Shown: positions 1 through 9,196 of the stretch, in pieces
How positions within the stretch are numbered: position 1 is the stretch's first letter
How the letters are laid out: the number at the start of each line of letters is the position of its first letter
Assembly (NCBI GenBank): GCA_016935515.1
Contig: JAFGQT010000042.1
Location: 1-32,413 of the forward strand
Direction of reading: 5' to 3'
Length of the DNA: 32,413 bases
Source of the DNA: Bacilli bacterium
GTDB lineage: Bacteria > Bacillota_I > Bacilli_A > Izemoplasmatales > Hujiaoplasmataceae
Position numbers and translations under genes: made by a program
Notes under the pieces: model-generated
Databases searched by the model: none
What the model saw: the letters and a program-made list of their open reading frames with translations, nothing else
What the model was told of the DNA's origin: nothing

Positions 1-279
1 TTCTCCGATTCCCAAGGTAAGATGAATCTTTCGATCAAGGACGTCGATGGTGAAATTCTCGCGGTGTCTCAGTTCACGCTGTACGGAAACACCGAAGACG
101 GAAACAGACCATCGTTCACAGCGTCCATGAAACCCGACATAGCCAACACGCTATATGATACATTCTTGGAGCGTCTGTATGAAGCCACAGGAAAAACCGT
201 TAAGAGCGGCAGATTCAAAGCGCACATGGCAGTGGAACTGACAAACGATGGGCCGGTCACAATCATCTTGGAAAGGTAA
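1..279 (+). CDS. dtd: D-aminoacyl-tRNA deacylase (DTD), 5' truncated by window edge
   Basis: Frame 1 is open from base 1; motifs [18 protein letters not shown] and [10 protein letters not shown] match the DTD family. Confidence 0.93.
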   Translation, partial: FSDSQGKMNLSIKDVDGEILAVSQFTLYGNTEDGNRPSFTASMKPDIANTLYDTFLERLYEATGKTVKSGRFKAHMAVELTNDGPVTIILER

Positions 280-297
280 GAAAAACGCCCTTTGTAT

Positions 298-326
298 TTG
301 ACTTGAAAGCAAAAATAATCTATAAT
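298..326 (+). promoter_or_regulatory. SigA-type promoter for acpP (TTGACT-17 bp-TATAAT)
   Basis: -35 TTGACT at 298-303, -10 TATAAT at 321-326, 17-bp spacer. Confidence 0.8.
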
Positions 327-369
327 ACGACTTAGGCAATGCATCAACAATCTTATGGAGGAATACATA

Positions 370-630
370 ATGGACAAGAAACAAGTTGTTTTTGAGAAGA
401 TCAAAGAAATTATTGTTCAGGAACTTGGTGTAAAACCGGAAAAAGTAGTGCTTGAGGCCGGCTTGGCTGACGATTTTGGCGCCGATTCACTCGATGCCCT
501 TGAGCTTTTCAATCAGATTGAGAGCGAGTTCTTAGTATCAATCAGCGACGAAGCCGCAACCAAGATGAACGATGTTTCGGATTTGGTTGACTATGTTGTC
601 GAACACGTTAACGACAAATACTTTGGTTAA
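370..630 (+). CDS. acpP: Acyl carrier protein
   Basis: DDFGADSLDALELF phosphopantetheine site; ATG at 370 preceded by GGAGG, preferred over the ORF-track start at 355. Confidence 0.95.
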   Translation: MDKKQVVFEKIKEIIVQELGVKPEKVVLEAGLADDFGADSLDALELFNQIESEFLVSISDEAATKMNDVSDLVDYVVEHVNDKYFG

Positions 631-669
631 AACATATCCATGTTCGTCTAACCGCTCTTGTCGTAGGAT

Positions 670-698
670 ATCGTCCTTTTCAAAGAGGACGATTTTTT
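670..698 (+). terminator. Rho-independent terminator or attenuator between acpP and hisS
   Basis: ATCGTCCT (670-677) / AGGACGAT (686-693) stem followed by a T6 run. Confidence 0.75.
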
Positions 699-713
699 CA
701 TAAAGGAGAAAGC

Positions 714-2030
714 ATGATCACAAAAATCAAAGGTACACAGGACATCCTTCCCGAGGAGGCTAGGTTCTGGCAGGAAATCGAGTCGAAAATCCGACTCGTT
801 TCGAAAATATACAATTTTCAGGAGTTACGCACGCCGATCTTTGAAGCCACGGAACTGTTTCATCGCGGTGTCGGTGATACTTCCGACATCGTCAAGAAAG
901 AAACGTATGATTTTCAAGATCGTGGCGACCGAATGATCACGTTACGACCCGAAGGTACGGCACCGATCATCCGCAGCGTCATCGAAAACAAGCTGTACGC
1001 AACGCCAAAACTCCCGCTCAAAGTCTATTACCAAGGACCGATGTTTCGTTATGAGCGTCCCCAGAAAGGCAGACAACGCCAGTTCCATCAATTTGGCGCT
1101 GAAGCGATCGGCTCCGATTCTCCGCTCGTCGACGCCGAGATGATTGCCTACGCGGCAACATTCATTGCGAGTTTGGGAATTGCCAATGTCAAAGTCAAAC
1201 TTAATTCGCTCGGCGACCTATCGACAAAAGAAGCATATAAGGACAAACTGCGTGATTATCTCGAAGATCACGTAAGCAGTCTTTGTCCCGATTGCAATCG
1301 CCGCTACAAGGAAAACCCGCTTAGGGTACTCGATTGCAAGGTTGACAAAGACAATCCTGTCTTGATTGACGCTCCAAAACCGCTCGATCATCTTTCTGAA
1401 GCGGCGAAGGCGCATTTCGATCAAGTATGCAAATACCTTGAAGCGATGCAGATCGATTACTCCATCGACCCAACTCTCGTTCGCGGACTCGATTACTATA
1501 CACACACGGTCTTTGAACTTGACAGCGATATAGAGACTTTAGGAGCCCAATCGACACTTGGCGGAGGTGGCAGATACAACGGTCTTTCGAGCCAGCTTGA
1601 GGGTCCTGAACTTCCGGCAGTCGGCTTTGCTTTCGGCATGGAAAGATTGTTGCTAGCACTCCAAGGATCCGGTTATAAGCTTGAGGAAGAACATATCCAC
1701 GCTTTCATGATCGCACTTGGCGATGAATGCAAGGCGGAGTCGCTCGCGATCGTTGATTTGCTCAGGCACGGTGGACTTATCATCGATTATGATTATGATG
1801 TGCGTAGCTTGAAGGCACAGTTCAAACACGCTGAAAGATTCAATCCCTGGTTCTATTTGATTTTCGGGGAAGCGGAGATGAAAGCCAATACGATCAACGT
1901 TAAGGACGCCGCAACCGGCGAACAGGAAACCGTTGAGATCGACAAGTTGTATAACGTGCTGGTAAAGAAAATTCAAGCCCGATATCATAGTTGTTCCGGC
2001 AATTGTGAGAACTGCGAGGAAGATTGTTGA
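714..2030 (+). CDS. hisS: Histidyl-tRNA synthetase with a Cys-rich C-terminal tail
   Basis: Class II aaRS motifs (TLRPEGTAPIIRS, MFRYERPQKGRQRQFHQFGAEAIG, LVRGLDYYTHTVFE); SD aaaggag. Confidence 0.97.
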   Translation: MITKIKGTQDILPEEARFWQEIESKIRLVSKIYNFQELRTPIFEATELFHRGVGDTSDIVKKETYDFQDRGDRMITLRPEGTAPIIRSVIENKLYATPKLPLKVYYQGPMFRYERPQKGRQRQFHQFGAEAIGSDSPLVDAEMIAYAATFIASLGIANVKVKLNSLGDLSTKEAYKDKLRDYLEDHVSSLCPDCNRRYKENPLRVLDCKVDKDNPVLIDAPKPLDHLSEAAKAHFDQVCKYLEAMQIDYSIDPTLVRGLDYYTHTVFELDSDIETLGAQSTLGGGGRYNGLSSQLEGPELPAVGFAFGMERLLLALQGSGYKLEEEHIHAFMIALGDECKAESLAIVDLLRHGGLIIDYDYDVRSLKAQFKHAERFNPWFYLIFGEAEMKANTINVKDAATGEQETVEIDKLYNVLVKKIQARYHSCSGNCENCEEDC

Positions 2031-2091
2031 GATTTCGCGAAAAGGATATTTTTCATCGCGTATTTATGCTATAATCATCTATTGATGGGAT

Positions 2092-3225
2092 GTGAGAGAA
2101 GTGAAGAAAAAACCAGTTTCCGATGAACGGTTGAACCGAGTCATCAGATATCTAGCCATTGCGCTTCTGACCTTGGCCGTCGTCTTCATGGCGGTCCAAT
2201 TCTCTGATGTTTGGAATTGGATCATTGCCGCTTTCAAGGCCGTGATCGTACCCGTGGCTTTGGCTTGGATCTTTGCGTTGATCATGTTCCCGCTCATCAG
2301 ATACTTGGAAAAGAAAGGCATCGGGCCACGGGGTTTGTCATTGGCGATCGTCTTCGTCATCACCGTCGGTATCATCTTTGCCCTTTTCTATTTTGTAACG
2401 CCTTTCCTCGTCACTGAAATCACGAACTTCTTCAACGATGATTTTCAGACGATTCTGACATATCTAACGACAGACCTTAGAGACGATTTCATCCTTGGAA
2501 CCGACATCTATGATAGGATCTACGATTATGTTACAGAAACAGACTTGTTGAATACATGGCTTGATGAAACGATGCCGAACTTACTCACAAGCCTTTCTAG
2601 TTTCATGTTGCCATTGCTGACAGCGATCGCAATCATGCCAATCCTTTTGCTCTATTACTTGCTTGATTATGAAATGATCGGTGAAAGATTGCGTTCGATC
2701 ATTCCGCAAAGACATGAGAAGCGTGTTGCTGAACTCGGCTCGAGGCTCAACCAGACAGTCGGAGCCTATATCCGCGGCCAGCTGTTGTTGATGTTGGCGA
2801 TCGGTACCGTCGCTACGATCGTATACAAGCTCATCGGACTCAAATATTACTTCGTTTTCGGCGTTCTCGTCGGTTTGACGAATATCATTCCGTATTTCGG
2901 AACGATTCTTGCAGCCGTACCTCCGATCGTCTATTCATTCATTGCCGGAGGCTCTCCGGGTCCGCTTTTGGTGCTTTTGGTCAACGTTGTACTGCAGTTC
3001 ATCGAAGGCAATATCTTTCAACCGATCATTATGGCGCATCAACTGGAGATGCATCCGCTCGTCATTATTATCTCGATTCTGTTTTTCGGCTCATTGTTCG
3101 GTGCATTAGGCGTCATCTTCGCTTCGCCGATAGCAGCCTCGATCCGTGTTTTCTATACTTTTTTCAAGGAACAAAGACAACTCTCGCTCCAGCCTGAAGG
3201 CGGTGGCGGTGAGAAGAGCCCATGA
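2092..3225 (+). CDS. AI-2E family transporter / permease (YtvI/PerM-like)
   Basis: Multi-TM protein with the characteristic IRGQLLLMLAIGTVATIVYKLIGLKYYFVFGVLVGLTNIIPYFGTILAAVPP; GTG start (GTG at 2101 is an alternative). Confidence 0.88.
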   Translation: MREVKKKPVSDERLNRVIRYLAIALLTLAVVFMAVQFSDVWNWIIAAFKAVIVPVALAWIFALIMFPLIRYLEKKGIGPRGLSLAIVFVITVGIIFALFYFVTPFLVTEITNFFNDDFQTILTYLTTDLRDDFILGTDIYDRIYDYVTETDLLNTWLDETMPNLLTSLSSFMLPLLTAIAIMPILLLYYLLDYEMIGERLRSIIPQRHEKRVAELGSRLNQTVGAYIRGQLLLMLAIGTVATIVYKLIGLKYYFVFGVLVGLTNIIPYFGTILAAVPPIVYSFIAGGSPGPLLVLLVNVVLQFIEGNIFQPIIMAHQLEMHPLVIIISILFFGSLFGALGVIFASPIAASIRVFYTFFKEQRQLSLQPEGGGGEKSP

Positions 3226-3662
3226 TTCCCGCCAAACGCTCCAAGATCCACTCGGAATTCGAAATCCGGATGATCTTATTCTATGCGACGATGTTGCTAT
3301 TGATTCCCAATGTTCTAGTCGTGACATATCTTTTCGATATCGACCAAAGGGTCGATATCATCGAATTTATCTTCTGGCTGTTGATTGGGACTCTGGCACT
3401 AAGCGCAATCGGGACCGCAATACTCTTCATGCGAAGAGATTTCCTGAAACGTCGGGTCAAGCCCACGTACAGGGGAGAGTTCATCTATCTGCTTTTCATC
3501 AGTGCCTTCGGGCTTCTGGGAATAGCAGTCCTATATGACTACCTTGGTGGCAACAGGCAATACATTGCCAACGTGCTCATCGTCGTTTTTGCCCTGATGC
3601 TCTACATTCTGATCATGCTAGGCCGACGCTATTTCAAGTTCGAGTATATGGGTAAGAAGTGA
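3222..3662 (+). CDS. Conserved-looking 4-TM membrane protein of unknown function
   Basis: ATGA overlap with upstream gene; several hydrophobic segments. Confidence 0.75.
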   Translation: MIPAKRSKIHSEFEIRMILFYATMLLLIPNVLVVTYLFDIDQRVDIIEFIFWLLIGTLALSAIGTAILFMRRDFLKRRVKPTYRGEFIYLLFISAFGLLGIAVLYDYLGGNRQYIANVLIVVFALMLYILIMLGRRYFKFEYMGKK

Positions 3663-3682
3663 TGGCTGCCTGGCGCAGCCAT
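3662..3682 (+). other. Stem-loop between the membrane protein and tcdA (possible attenuator)
   Basis: ATGGCTGC (3662-3669) / GCAGCCAT (3675-3682) perfect 8-bp stem; only a weak T tract follows. Confidence 0.5.
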
Positions 3683-3701
3683 ATTTGTTAGGAGGAAAGC
3701 C

Positions 3702-4394
3702 ATGCCTTTCTCGCGTTTACAGGCCTTGATCGGCGCCGACAAAATGGAAAAACTGAAACAGAGCACTGTGATCGTTTTCGGGCTTGGCGGAGTCGGGTCG
3801 TTTGCGGCTGAAGCCTTGGCGAGAAGTGCCATCGGCAAGATGGTGCTTGTAGATTACGACCGAATCGACAGGAGCAATCTCAACCGACAACTAGAAGCAC
3901 TTCATTCGACGATCGGTCAGCTGAAGACAGAAGTGATGGCAAAGCGGCTTCTAGACATAAATCCTGAATTGACTATTGAGGTGTTTTCAATTAGATTGAC
4001 AGCGGAAAATGTTGACGAGTTTGTCGGCATGCGCGCGGATTTTGTTCTTGATTGCATCGATGATGTCAACGCGAAAACGTTGTTGATCCAGAGATGCCAA
4101 ACAGCTGGCGTCAACATTGTTTCCTCGATGGGTTTTGCGAACAAACTGCAAGTGGAAAGCATCAAATTTACAACGCTCGACAAAACGAGTGTGTGCCCGC
4201 TCGCGAGGACGATACGCCAGCAACTCAGGCAATCAGGCGCGAGTCTTAAAGTTCCCGTCGTGTATTCAACGGAGATTCCCAGAGCTTCAAACGATCCATC
4301 AGTCAAGTTAGGATCGAGTGCTTTCGTACCACCTGCGGCAGGATTGATGCTCGCAAGTTATGTCATCAGAAAATTGATCGATCAAGGAGAATGA
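3702..4394 (+). CDS. tcdA: tRNA threonylcarbamoyladenosine dehydratase (TcdA/CsdL, ThiF/E1 family)
   Basis: GLGGVGSFAAEALARSAIG, DYDRIDRSNLNRQ, DCIDDVNAK, SSMGFANK; SD aggagg. Confidence 0.92.
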   Translation: MPFSRLQALIGADKMEKLKQSTVIVFGLGGVGSFAAEALARSAIGKMVLVDYDRIDRSNLNRQLEALHSTIGQLKTEVMAKRLLDINPELTIEVFSIRLTAENVDEFVGMRADFVLDCIDDVNAKTLLIQRCQTAGVNIVSSMGFANKLQVESIKFTTLDKTSVCPLARTIRQQLRQSGASLKVPVVYSTEIPRASNDPSVKLGSSAFVPPAAGLMLASYVIRKLIDQGE

Positions 4395-4395
4395 A

Positions 4396-4920
4396 ATGAT
4401 GAAGAAGATAATTTTGGCAGGTGGTTGCTTCTGGGGGGTTGAAGCCTATTACAAGCGATTGGCAGGCATTGTCAACACCGTAGTCGGCTACACGGACGGA
4501 GAAACAGAAAACCCTAGTTATGAAGCTGTCTGTCACGCTTCGGGACACGCCGAGGCAGTCTATATCGAATACGCTGAGGAAAAGATCAGTTTGGACAAGG
4601 TCCTGGAGCATTTCTTCCGGATCATCGATCCGACGCAATCGAATCGACAAGGCAACGACATCGGTGTCCAGTACCGCAGCGGAATCTATGTCTTTGACCA
4701 AACTGATTACGACCAGGCATTAAGTTTTATCGAAACTTTGCAGGCTAATTATTCTCGACCGATCCAGACAAAAGTGAAGTTCGCGAAGCCTTTTTATCCT
4801 GCGGAAGACTACCATCAGGATTACTTAGACAAAAATCCGGGCGGTTATTGCCATGTAAACATGCATGTGGCAAAGCAATCCGAACTCAAGGAGGAATATC
4901 GTGTTAAGAATTCATCCTGA
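4396..4920 (+). CDS. msrA: Peptide-methionine (S)-S-oxide reductase
   Basis: AGGCFWGVEAYY, GYTDGETENPSYEAVC, EDYHQDYLDKNPGGYCH. Confidence 0.96.
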   Translation: MMKKIILAGGCFWGVEAYYKRLAGIVNTVVGYTDGETENPSYEAVCHASGHAEAVYIEYAEEKISLDKVLEHFFRIIDPTQSNRQGNDIGVQYRSGIYVFDQTDYDQALSFIETLQANYSRPIQTKVKFAKPFYPAEDYHQDYLDKNPGGYCHVNMHVAKQSELKEEYRVKNSS

Positions 4921-5821
4921 TATCAAGAAAGCGATCAAGAAAAAACAGCCAGTTGTGGCGCTTGAGTCCAATCTCATCGCACATGGGATGCCCTATCCCC
5001 AAAGCGTTGAAACAGCACTGATCTGCGAACGGACGATCAGATCTAACGGAGCGATACCGGCGACGATCGCCGTATTTGACGGCGTCATCACCGTTGGTCT
5101 TTCGATCAGCGAGATGGAACTGCTCGGACGCGGCAAGCAAGAAGTATTCAAGACTACCCGCAAGGATCTTGCCTACGTCATCGACCAGAAAAAAACCGGA
5201 GCGCTGACCGTTGCCGCAGCAATGATAGCAGCCAAAATGGCTGGCATCAAGGTGCTGGTTACCGGTGGCATTGGCGGAGTACACCGCTATTTTGATACTG
5301 CCATGGACATATCGGCTGATGTCGAAGAATTCAACAGGACCAATGTCTGCGTCGTATCGTCGGGAGTCAAGGCGATCCTTGACGTGCCCAAGACGCTCGA
5401 ATATCTCGAAACGCATGGCATTCCGGTAATCGGATACCAGACAGATGTTTTCCCGGCGTTTTACACTCGGGAATCAGATCTGCCTGTGGATTTTCGATTT
5501 GACGATCCGGATGCGATCGCATCATACATGAAAACCCAACAAACGCTTAAACTTGAAAGCGGCATCCTCGTGGCCAATCCGATTCCCGAAGCTTTTTCAA
5601 TCCCGAGAGAGAAGATCGAGAACTTCATCACGACAGCCGTGGAGGAAGGCAAAGCAAAAAATATCCGCGGTAAGGCTTTGACGCCGTATCTTCTTGAAAG
5701 GGTCAATGAATTGTCCCGCGGCGAAAGCCTTGAAGCCAACCGCAGGCTGCTTTACAGTAACTGCGAACTCGCATCCAAGATCGCCATAGCATATGCAAAG
5801 TTGGAGGAAAAGAAAAAATGA
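4901..5821 (+). CDS. psuG: Pseudouridine-5'-phosphate glycosidase
   Basis: [51 protein letters not shown] at 4901 with SD aaggagg inside the msrA 3' end (20-bp overlap). Confidence 0.93.
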   Translation: MLRIHPDIKKAIKKKQPVVALESNLIAHGMPYPQSVETALICERTIRSNGAIPATIAVFDGVITVGLSISEMELLGRGKQEVFKTTRKDLAYVIDQKKTGALTVAAAMIAAKMAGIKVLVTGGIGGVHRYFDTAMDISADVEEFNRTNVCVVSSGVKAILDVPKTLEYLETHGIPVIGYQTDVFPAFYTRESDLPVDFRFDDPDAIASYMKTQQTLKLESGILVANPIPEAFSIPREKIENFITTAVEEGKAKNIRGKALTPYLLERVNELSRGESLEANRRLLYSNCELASKIAIAYAKLEEKKK

Positions 5822-6294
5822 AACGACTCGATTACATTTCCTGGGATGAATACTTCATGGGCGTTGCAATTCTGTCGTCAATGCGCAGCAAAGACGACAC
5901 TTCGCAAGTCGGCGCCTGTATCGTCAACCGCAAGAATCGCATTGTCGGCATCGGCTACAACGGATTTCCGATCGGTTGTGACGACGACGATTTTCCTTGG
6001 GAACGTGACGGAGACTTTCTTGACACCAAATATCCTTATGTAGTCCATGCCGAACCTAACGCTATTCTCAATTCGAGCGTCGATCTTGAAGGTTCCCGGA
6101 TATACGTCACATTGTTTCCCTGTAACGAATGCGCGAAATTGATCATCCAATCCGGCATCAGGGAAGTTATTTATCTATCGGATAAATATGCGAATACAGA
6201 GTCAGACATCGCTGCCAAACGACTTTTTGCGAGCGCTGGCGTCTCAACTCGCAAACTCGACGACTTCCGGATCGAGGTGAAGATCAATGAATGA
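5818..6294 (+). CDS. dCMP deaminase / ComEB-like cytidine-deoxycytidylate deaminase
   Basis: Zn-deaminase motifs HAEPNAI and [13 protein letters not shown] overlap with psuG. Confidence 0.92.
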   Translation: MKRLDYISWDEYFMGVAILSSMRSKDDTSQVGACIVNRKNRIVGIGYNGFPIGCDDDDFPWERDGDFLDTKYPYVVHAEPNAILNSSVDLEGSRIYVTLFPCNECAKLIIQSGIREVIYLSDKYANTESDIAAKRLFASAGVSTRKLDDFRIEVKINE

Positions 6295-7324
6295 ATTATC
6301 GGAAAAGTACTGGGTGGCAGTCAAATACTTGTTCATTCCGTATTTGGCATTGCTTTTCATTCTCGTTTTCCCGCTGGATTTTCTGCTCTACTCGCCAGGA
6401 GGATTGACTGAAGTCGACAAACTGATCGAGATTGAGTATCGAGAAGACAAGCAAGTCGAAGGCACGATCTCTACTACCTTTGTCATGAGTGTACCGAGAC
6501 CGACCATCTTTCAGTTCCTCGTCGGTTATTTCAACGAATACGCCGATATAAACGTTTTGCCAGTCAGTTACGAAGACTACACAAACGAAGAAATCGCCCA
6601 GATCAGTTATCAAGACAAGGACATCTCTGTCAGCGCCTCGATCATCGTCGCGTATGAAACGATGCAAGCAATAGATCCGGCAATCACGGTCAGTTATGAG
6701 GAAAAAACGATCGTCTTCGGGAAATCCAATTATCTTTCGAACTACGATCAAATCCATTTCGGTGATGCTTTTATCCAAATGGTCGGTGAAGGCGGCGTCA
6801 TCGCCACGTCGATCGCGGAAGTCGGAGCGATTACCGTTGATGGTAATACCTATGACTTCACATTTGAACGAGAAAATGGTGATATCTATACCGTTCCGAT
6901 CACAAAGAACTCTGAAACCGGATTATTTGGGATGAATTTCAAGGTGTATCGTGAAGTAGATCCGGCTACCAGTTATCCGATTTTCAGCGAAAGAAATACC
7001 AACGTCGGAGGTTCTTCAGGTGGACTGCTCCAGACGTTGGCCATCTACAACATGCTTTCAGAAACCGACATCACCCATGGGCTGAAAATTGCCGGTACCG
7101 GAACCATCGATTACGCGGGTAACGTCGGGAACATCGGCGCAGTGAAACAGAAAGTACTTACAGCTTATGAAAACAAAGTCGACGTCTTTTTTATGTCCCC
7201 TGACGATTACAATACCGCAGTTAACGTCTGCGAAGCCTATGGCATCGATCACAGCGCTTGGCTGGTGTCTGTCGCAACATTTCAAGAAGCGCTTGACCAT
7301 TTGGAAAGTCTGGGTGATGCCTGA
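6287..7324 (+). CDS. YlbL/SepM-like membrane-anchored PDZ-Lon (S16) protease
   Basis: N-terminal [13 protein letters not shown]; Ser motif [17 protein letters not shown]; Lys motif [26 protein letters not shown]. Confidence 0.88.
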   Translation: MNELSEKYWVAVKYLFIPYLALLFILVFPLDFLLYSPGGLTEVDKLIEIEYREDKQVEGTISTTFVMSVPRPTIFQFLVGYFNEYADINVLPVSYEDYTNEEIAQISYQDKDISVSASIIVAYETMQAIDPAITVSYEEKTIVFGKSNYLSNYDQIHFGDAFIQMVGEGGVIATSIAEVGAITVDGNTYDFTFERENGDIYTVPITKNSETGLFGMNFKVYREVDPATSYPIFSERNTNVGGSSGGLLQTLAIYNMLSETDITHGLKIAGTGTIDYAGNVGNIGAVKQKVLTAYENKVDVFFMSPDDYNTAVNVCEAYGIDHSAWLVSVATFQEALDHLESLGDA

Positions 7325-7692
7325 TGCGCAAGTTTTTTGACGAATTGAAACATTTCTATGCTGAATTTGGCTTCAAGAAAGCATTTGACAGCTGTCTCGG
7401 CGGATTTGTTTTTTCATCGCTTGTCTTCGTGCCAGTCTACGTGATTTTAGGAGAAGTCCTGATCGTATACATGTATCGCGTGAATACGCTCACGATTCTT
7501 TTGATAACTGCAGCCTTGGGCCACAACGTGCTGTTGCACCACCTGACAAAAAAAGCGCTTTATCTTAAAATGCCGGACGCCAAGTCCGACATTCACAAGT
7601 TGACACTCGTTTCTATGATCGTGACCAACATAATTGCCCTGGCTATTGGGCTCATCATCTTGTTTGTGATGATCCCTAGTTGGATGGTTTGA
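7324..7692 (+). CDS. Small multi-TM membrane protein, unknown
   Basis: Start overlaps the preceding stop (TGATG); 3 hydrophobic segments. Confidence 0.7.
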   Translation: MRKFFDELKHFYAEFGFKKAFDSCLGGFVFSSLVFVPVYVILGEVLIVYMYRVNTLTILLITAALGHNVLLHHLTKKALYLKMPDAKSDIHKLTLVSMIVTNIIALAIGLIILFVMIPSWMV

Positions 7693-7706
7693 CAAGGAGG
7701 AAGGGC

Positions 7707-8201
7707 ATGCTTTTCTGGATTTTCTTGATACTGGGACTGGTGGCTATCGACCAGTTGACAAAACTCTGGGTCGTCGCGACTTTTGAATATGTTGGCGATT
7801 CGATCCCAATCATCGACGGTTTTTTTCATTTTACTTATGTCCGCAATCCCGGGGCGGTTTTCGGGATTGGCGCTAATGTTGGTTTTGCGCTGTATTTCTT
7901 CATTGCCGTATTCATCGTCGCCATCGGGATTTTTGGCTACATGTTCATCAAAATCGATTTCAAAAGCCGCAAACATTTTTATTATATTGTCAGTTTGTCG
8001 TTGCTTATCGCAGGATCGATCGGCAACACGATCGACAGGATTTTCCAAGTCGACCACAAAGTCGTCGACTTCTTGGCTTTTCCAGCAATTTGGGATCCAG
8101 TATTCAACGTTGCGGACATGTGCCTGACGGTGGGAATCATTGTCTTTGTCATTGACCAACTTTTCATCGAACCGAAACGGAGTGGAAAAAGTGAGACTTG
8201 A
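7707..8201 (+). CDS. lspA: Lipoprotein signal peptidase (signal peptidase II)
   Basis: DQLTKLWVV, VRNPGAVFGIG, NTIDR, VVDFLAF, FNVADMCL; ATG 7707 with SD aaggagg. Confidence 0.96.
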   Translation: MLFWIFLILGLVAIDQLTKLWVVATFEYVGDSIPIIDGFFHFTYVRNPGAVFGIGANVGFALYFFIAVFIVAIGIFGYMFIKIDFKSRKHFYYIVSLSLLIAGSIGNTIDRIFQVDHKVVDFLAFPAIWDPVFNVADMCLTVGIIVFVIDQLFIEPKRSGKSET

Positions 8202-9111
8202 TGGGGAAGCGATCAACGAATATCTTGTCGGTGCAAATGACCCAGTAGAGAGAATCGACAAGTTCGTCTCTTCTGTATTTGAGGAGTATTCGCGGACGAC
8301 GGTACAGAAAATGATCGCCGCCGATCTGCTTTTGGTGAACAAGGAATCCGTCAAACCGAGTTACAAGGTCAAAGTGGGTGATTTGATTGAATTCGAAGAG
8401 TTGCCACTGACTGAACTTGAGGTAACACCCGAGGACATCAAACTTGACATCGTCTTTGAGGACGAGGACGTCCTTGTCGTGAACAAACCTTCGGGTATGG
8501 TGGTTCATCCAGCTCCCGGAAACTACGAGCACACTCTCGTCAACGCCTTGCTTTTTCACTTGAACCGAAGTATAGGAAATGACGATTTGCGTCCAGGGAT
8601 AGTTCATCGGATCGATAAAGACACGAGCGGACTTCTGATGGTCGCCAAGAACGACTTTGCCCATCAACGACTTCAGGCGGAACTGAAAGAGAAACAGACA
8701 AAACGGGAGTATGTTGCCTTGGTCGATGGAGTCATCCTAAACGACAAAGGAACGATTGACGCTCCGATCGGCCGCGATCCCAAGGACAGGAAGAAAATGG
8801 CTGTTGTAACTGGTGGTAAGCCATCCGTAACTCATTTTCAGGTCCTCGAGCGCTACGCAGAGCACACGCTTATTTCCTGTCGGCTTGAGACTGGAAGGAC
8901 CCATCAAATCCGAGTGCATATGGCTTATATCAAGTATCCTCTCGCAGGTGATCACATCTATAACAAAAAAGCAGAAAAGTCAGGATTCGGGCAGTATCTG
9001 CACGCCAAAGTCTTGGGATTCACACATCCCCGCAGCGGCCAGTGGCAGGAATTTACCAACGAATTGCCAAAGGAGTTTTCTGACTTGATCGCAAATCTCA
9101 GAAAGAATTGA
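8191..9111 (+). CDS. rluD: 23S rRNA pseudouridine synthase, RluD/RluA family
   Basis: S4-like N-terminus (ERIDKFVSSVF), GMVVHPAPG, GIVHRIDKDTSGLLMVAK, GRTHQIRVHMAY; GTG start 8191 overlapping lspA. Confidence 0.94.
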   Translation: MRLDGEAINEYLVGANDPVERIDKFVSSVFEEYSRTTVQKMIAADLLLVNKESVKPSYKVKVGDLIEFEELPLTELEVTPEDIKLDIVFEDEDVLVVNKPSGMVVHPAPGNYEHTLVNALLFHLNRSIGNDDLRPGIVHRIDKDTSGLLMVAKNDFAHQRLQAELKEKQTKREYVALVDGVILNDKGTIDAPIGRDPKDRKKMAVVTGGKPSVTHFQVLERYAEHTLISCRLETGRTHQIRVHMAYIKYPLAGDHIYNKKAEKSGFGQYLHAKVLGFTHPRSGQWQEFTNELPKEFSDLIANLRKN

Positions 9112-9132
9112 ACCGCTTTTGCGGTTTTTTTA
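9111..9132 (+). terminator. Rho-independent terminator after rluD
   Basis: AACCGC TTTT GCGGTT followed by T run. Confidence 0.85.
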
Positions 9133-9161
9133 TTGACACAAATGCCAAATAGAGGTAAAAT
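9133..9161 (+). promoter_or_regulatory. SigA promoter for TetR-ABC operon (TTGACA-17-TAAAAT)
   Basis: TTGACA 9133-9138; TAAAAT 9156-9161; 17-bp spacer. Confidence 0.82.
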
Positions 9162-9165
9162 GATG

Positions 9166-9181
9166 GTGACCATGTGGTCAC
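9166..9181. promoter_or_regulatory. Candidate TetR operator palindrome GTGACCA-TG-TGGTCAC
   Basis: Perfect 7-bp inverted repeat overlapping the predicted transcription start, just upstream of the regulator gene. Confidence 0.7.
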
Positions 9182-9196
9182 AGAGGGGGTCAGCCT

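Noticed and set aside
630-713. T-box riboswitch upstream of hisS
   Set aside because: No T-box consensus (AGGGTGGNACCGCG) and the leader is too short.
1218-1659. Antisense ORFs of 95 and 112 aa within hisS
   Set aside because: Embedded in a conserved essential gene; no family resemblance.
3146-3538. 130-aa ORF overlapping the AI-2E permease and the 4-TM gene in another frame
   Set aside because: Conflicts with the better supported, SD-bearing membrane-protein ORF; Arg/Ser-rich out-of-frame composition.
7593-8354. 253-aa antisense ORF opposite lspA
   Set aside because: Overlaps strongly supported lspA and rluD; no SD and no recognisable motif; long shadow ORFs are expected at this composition.
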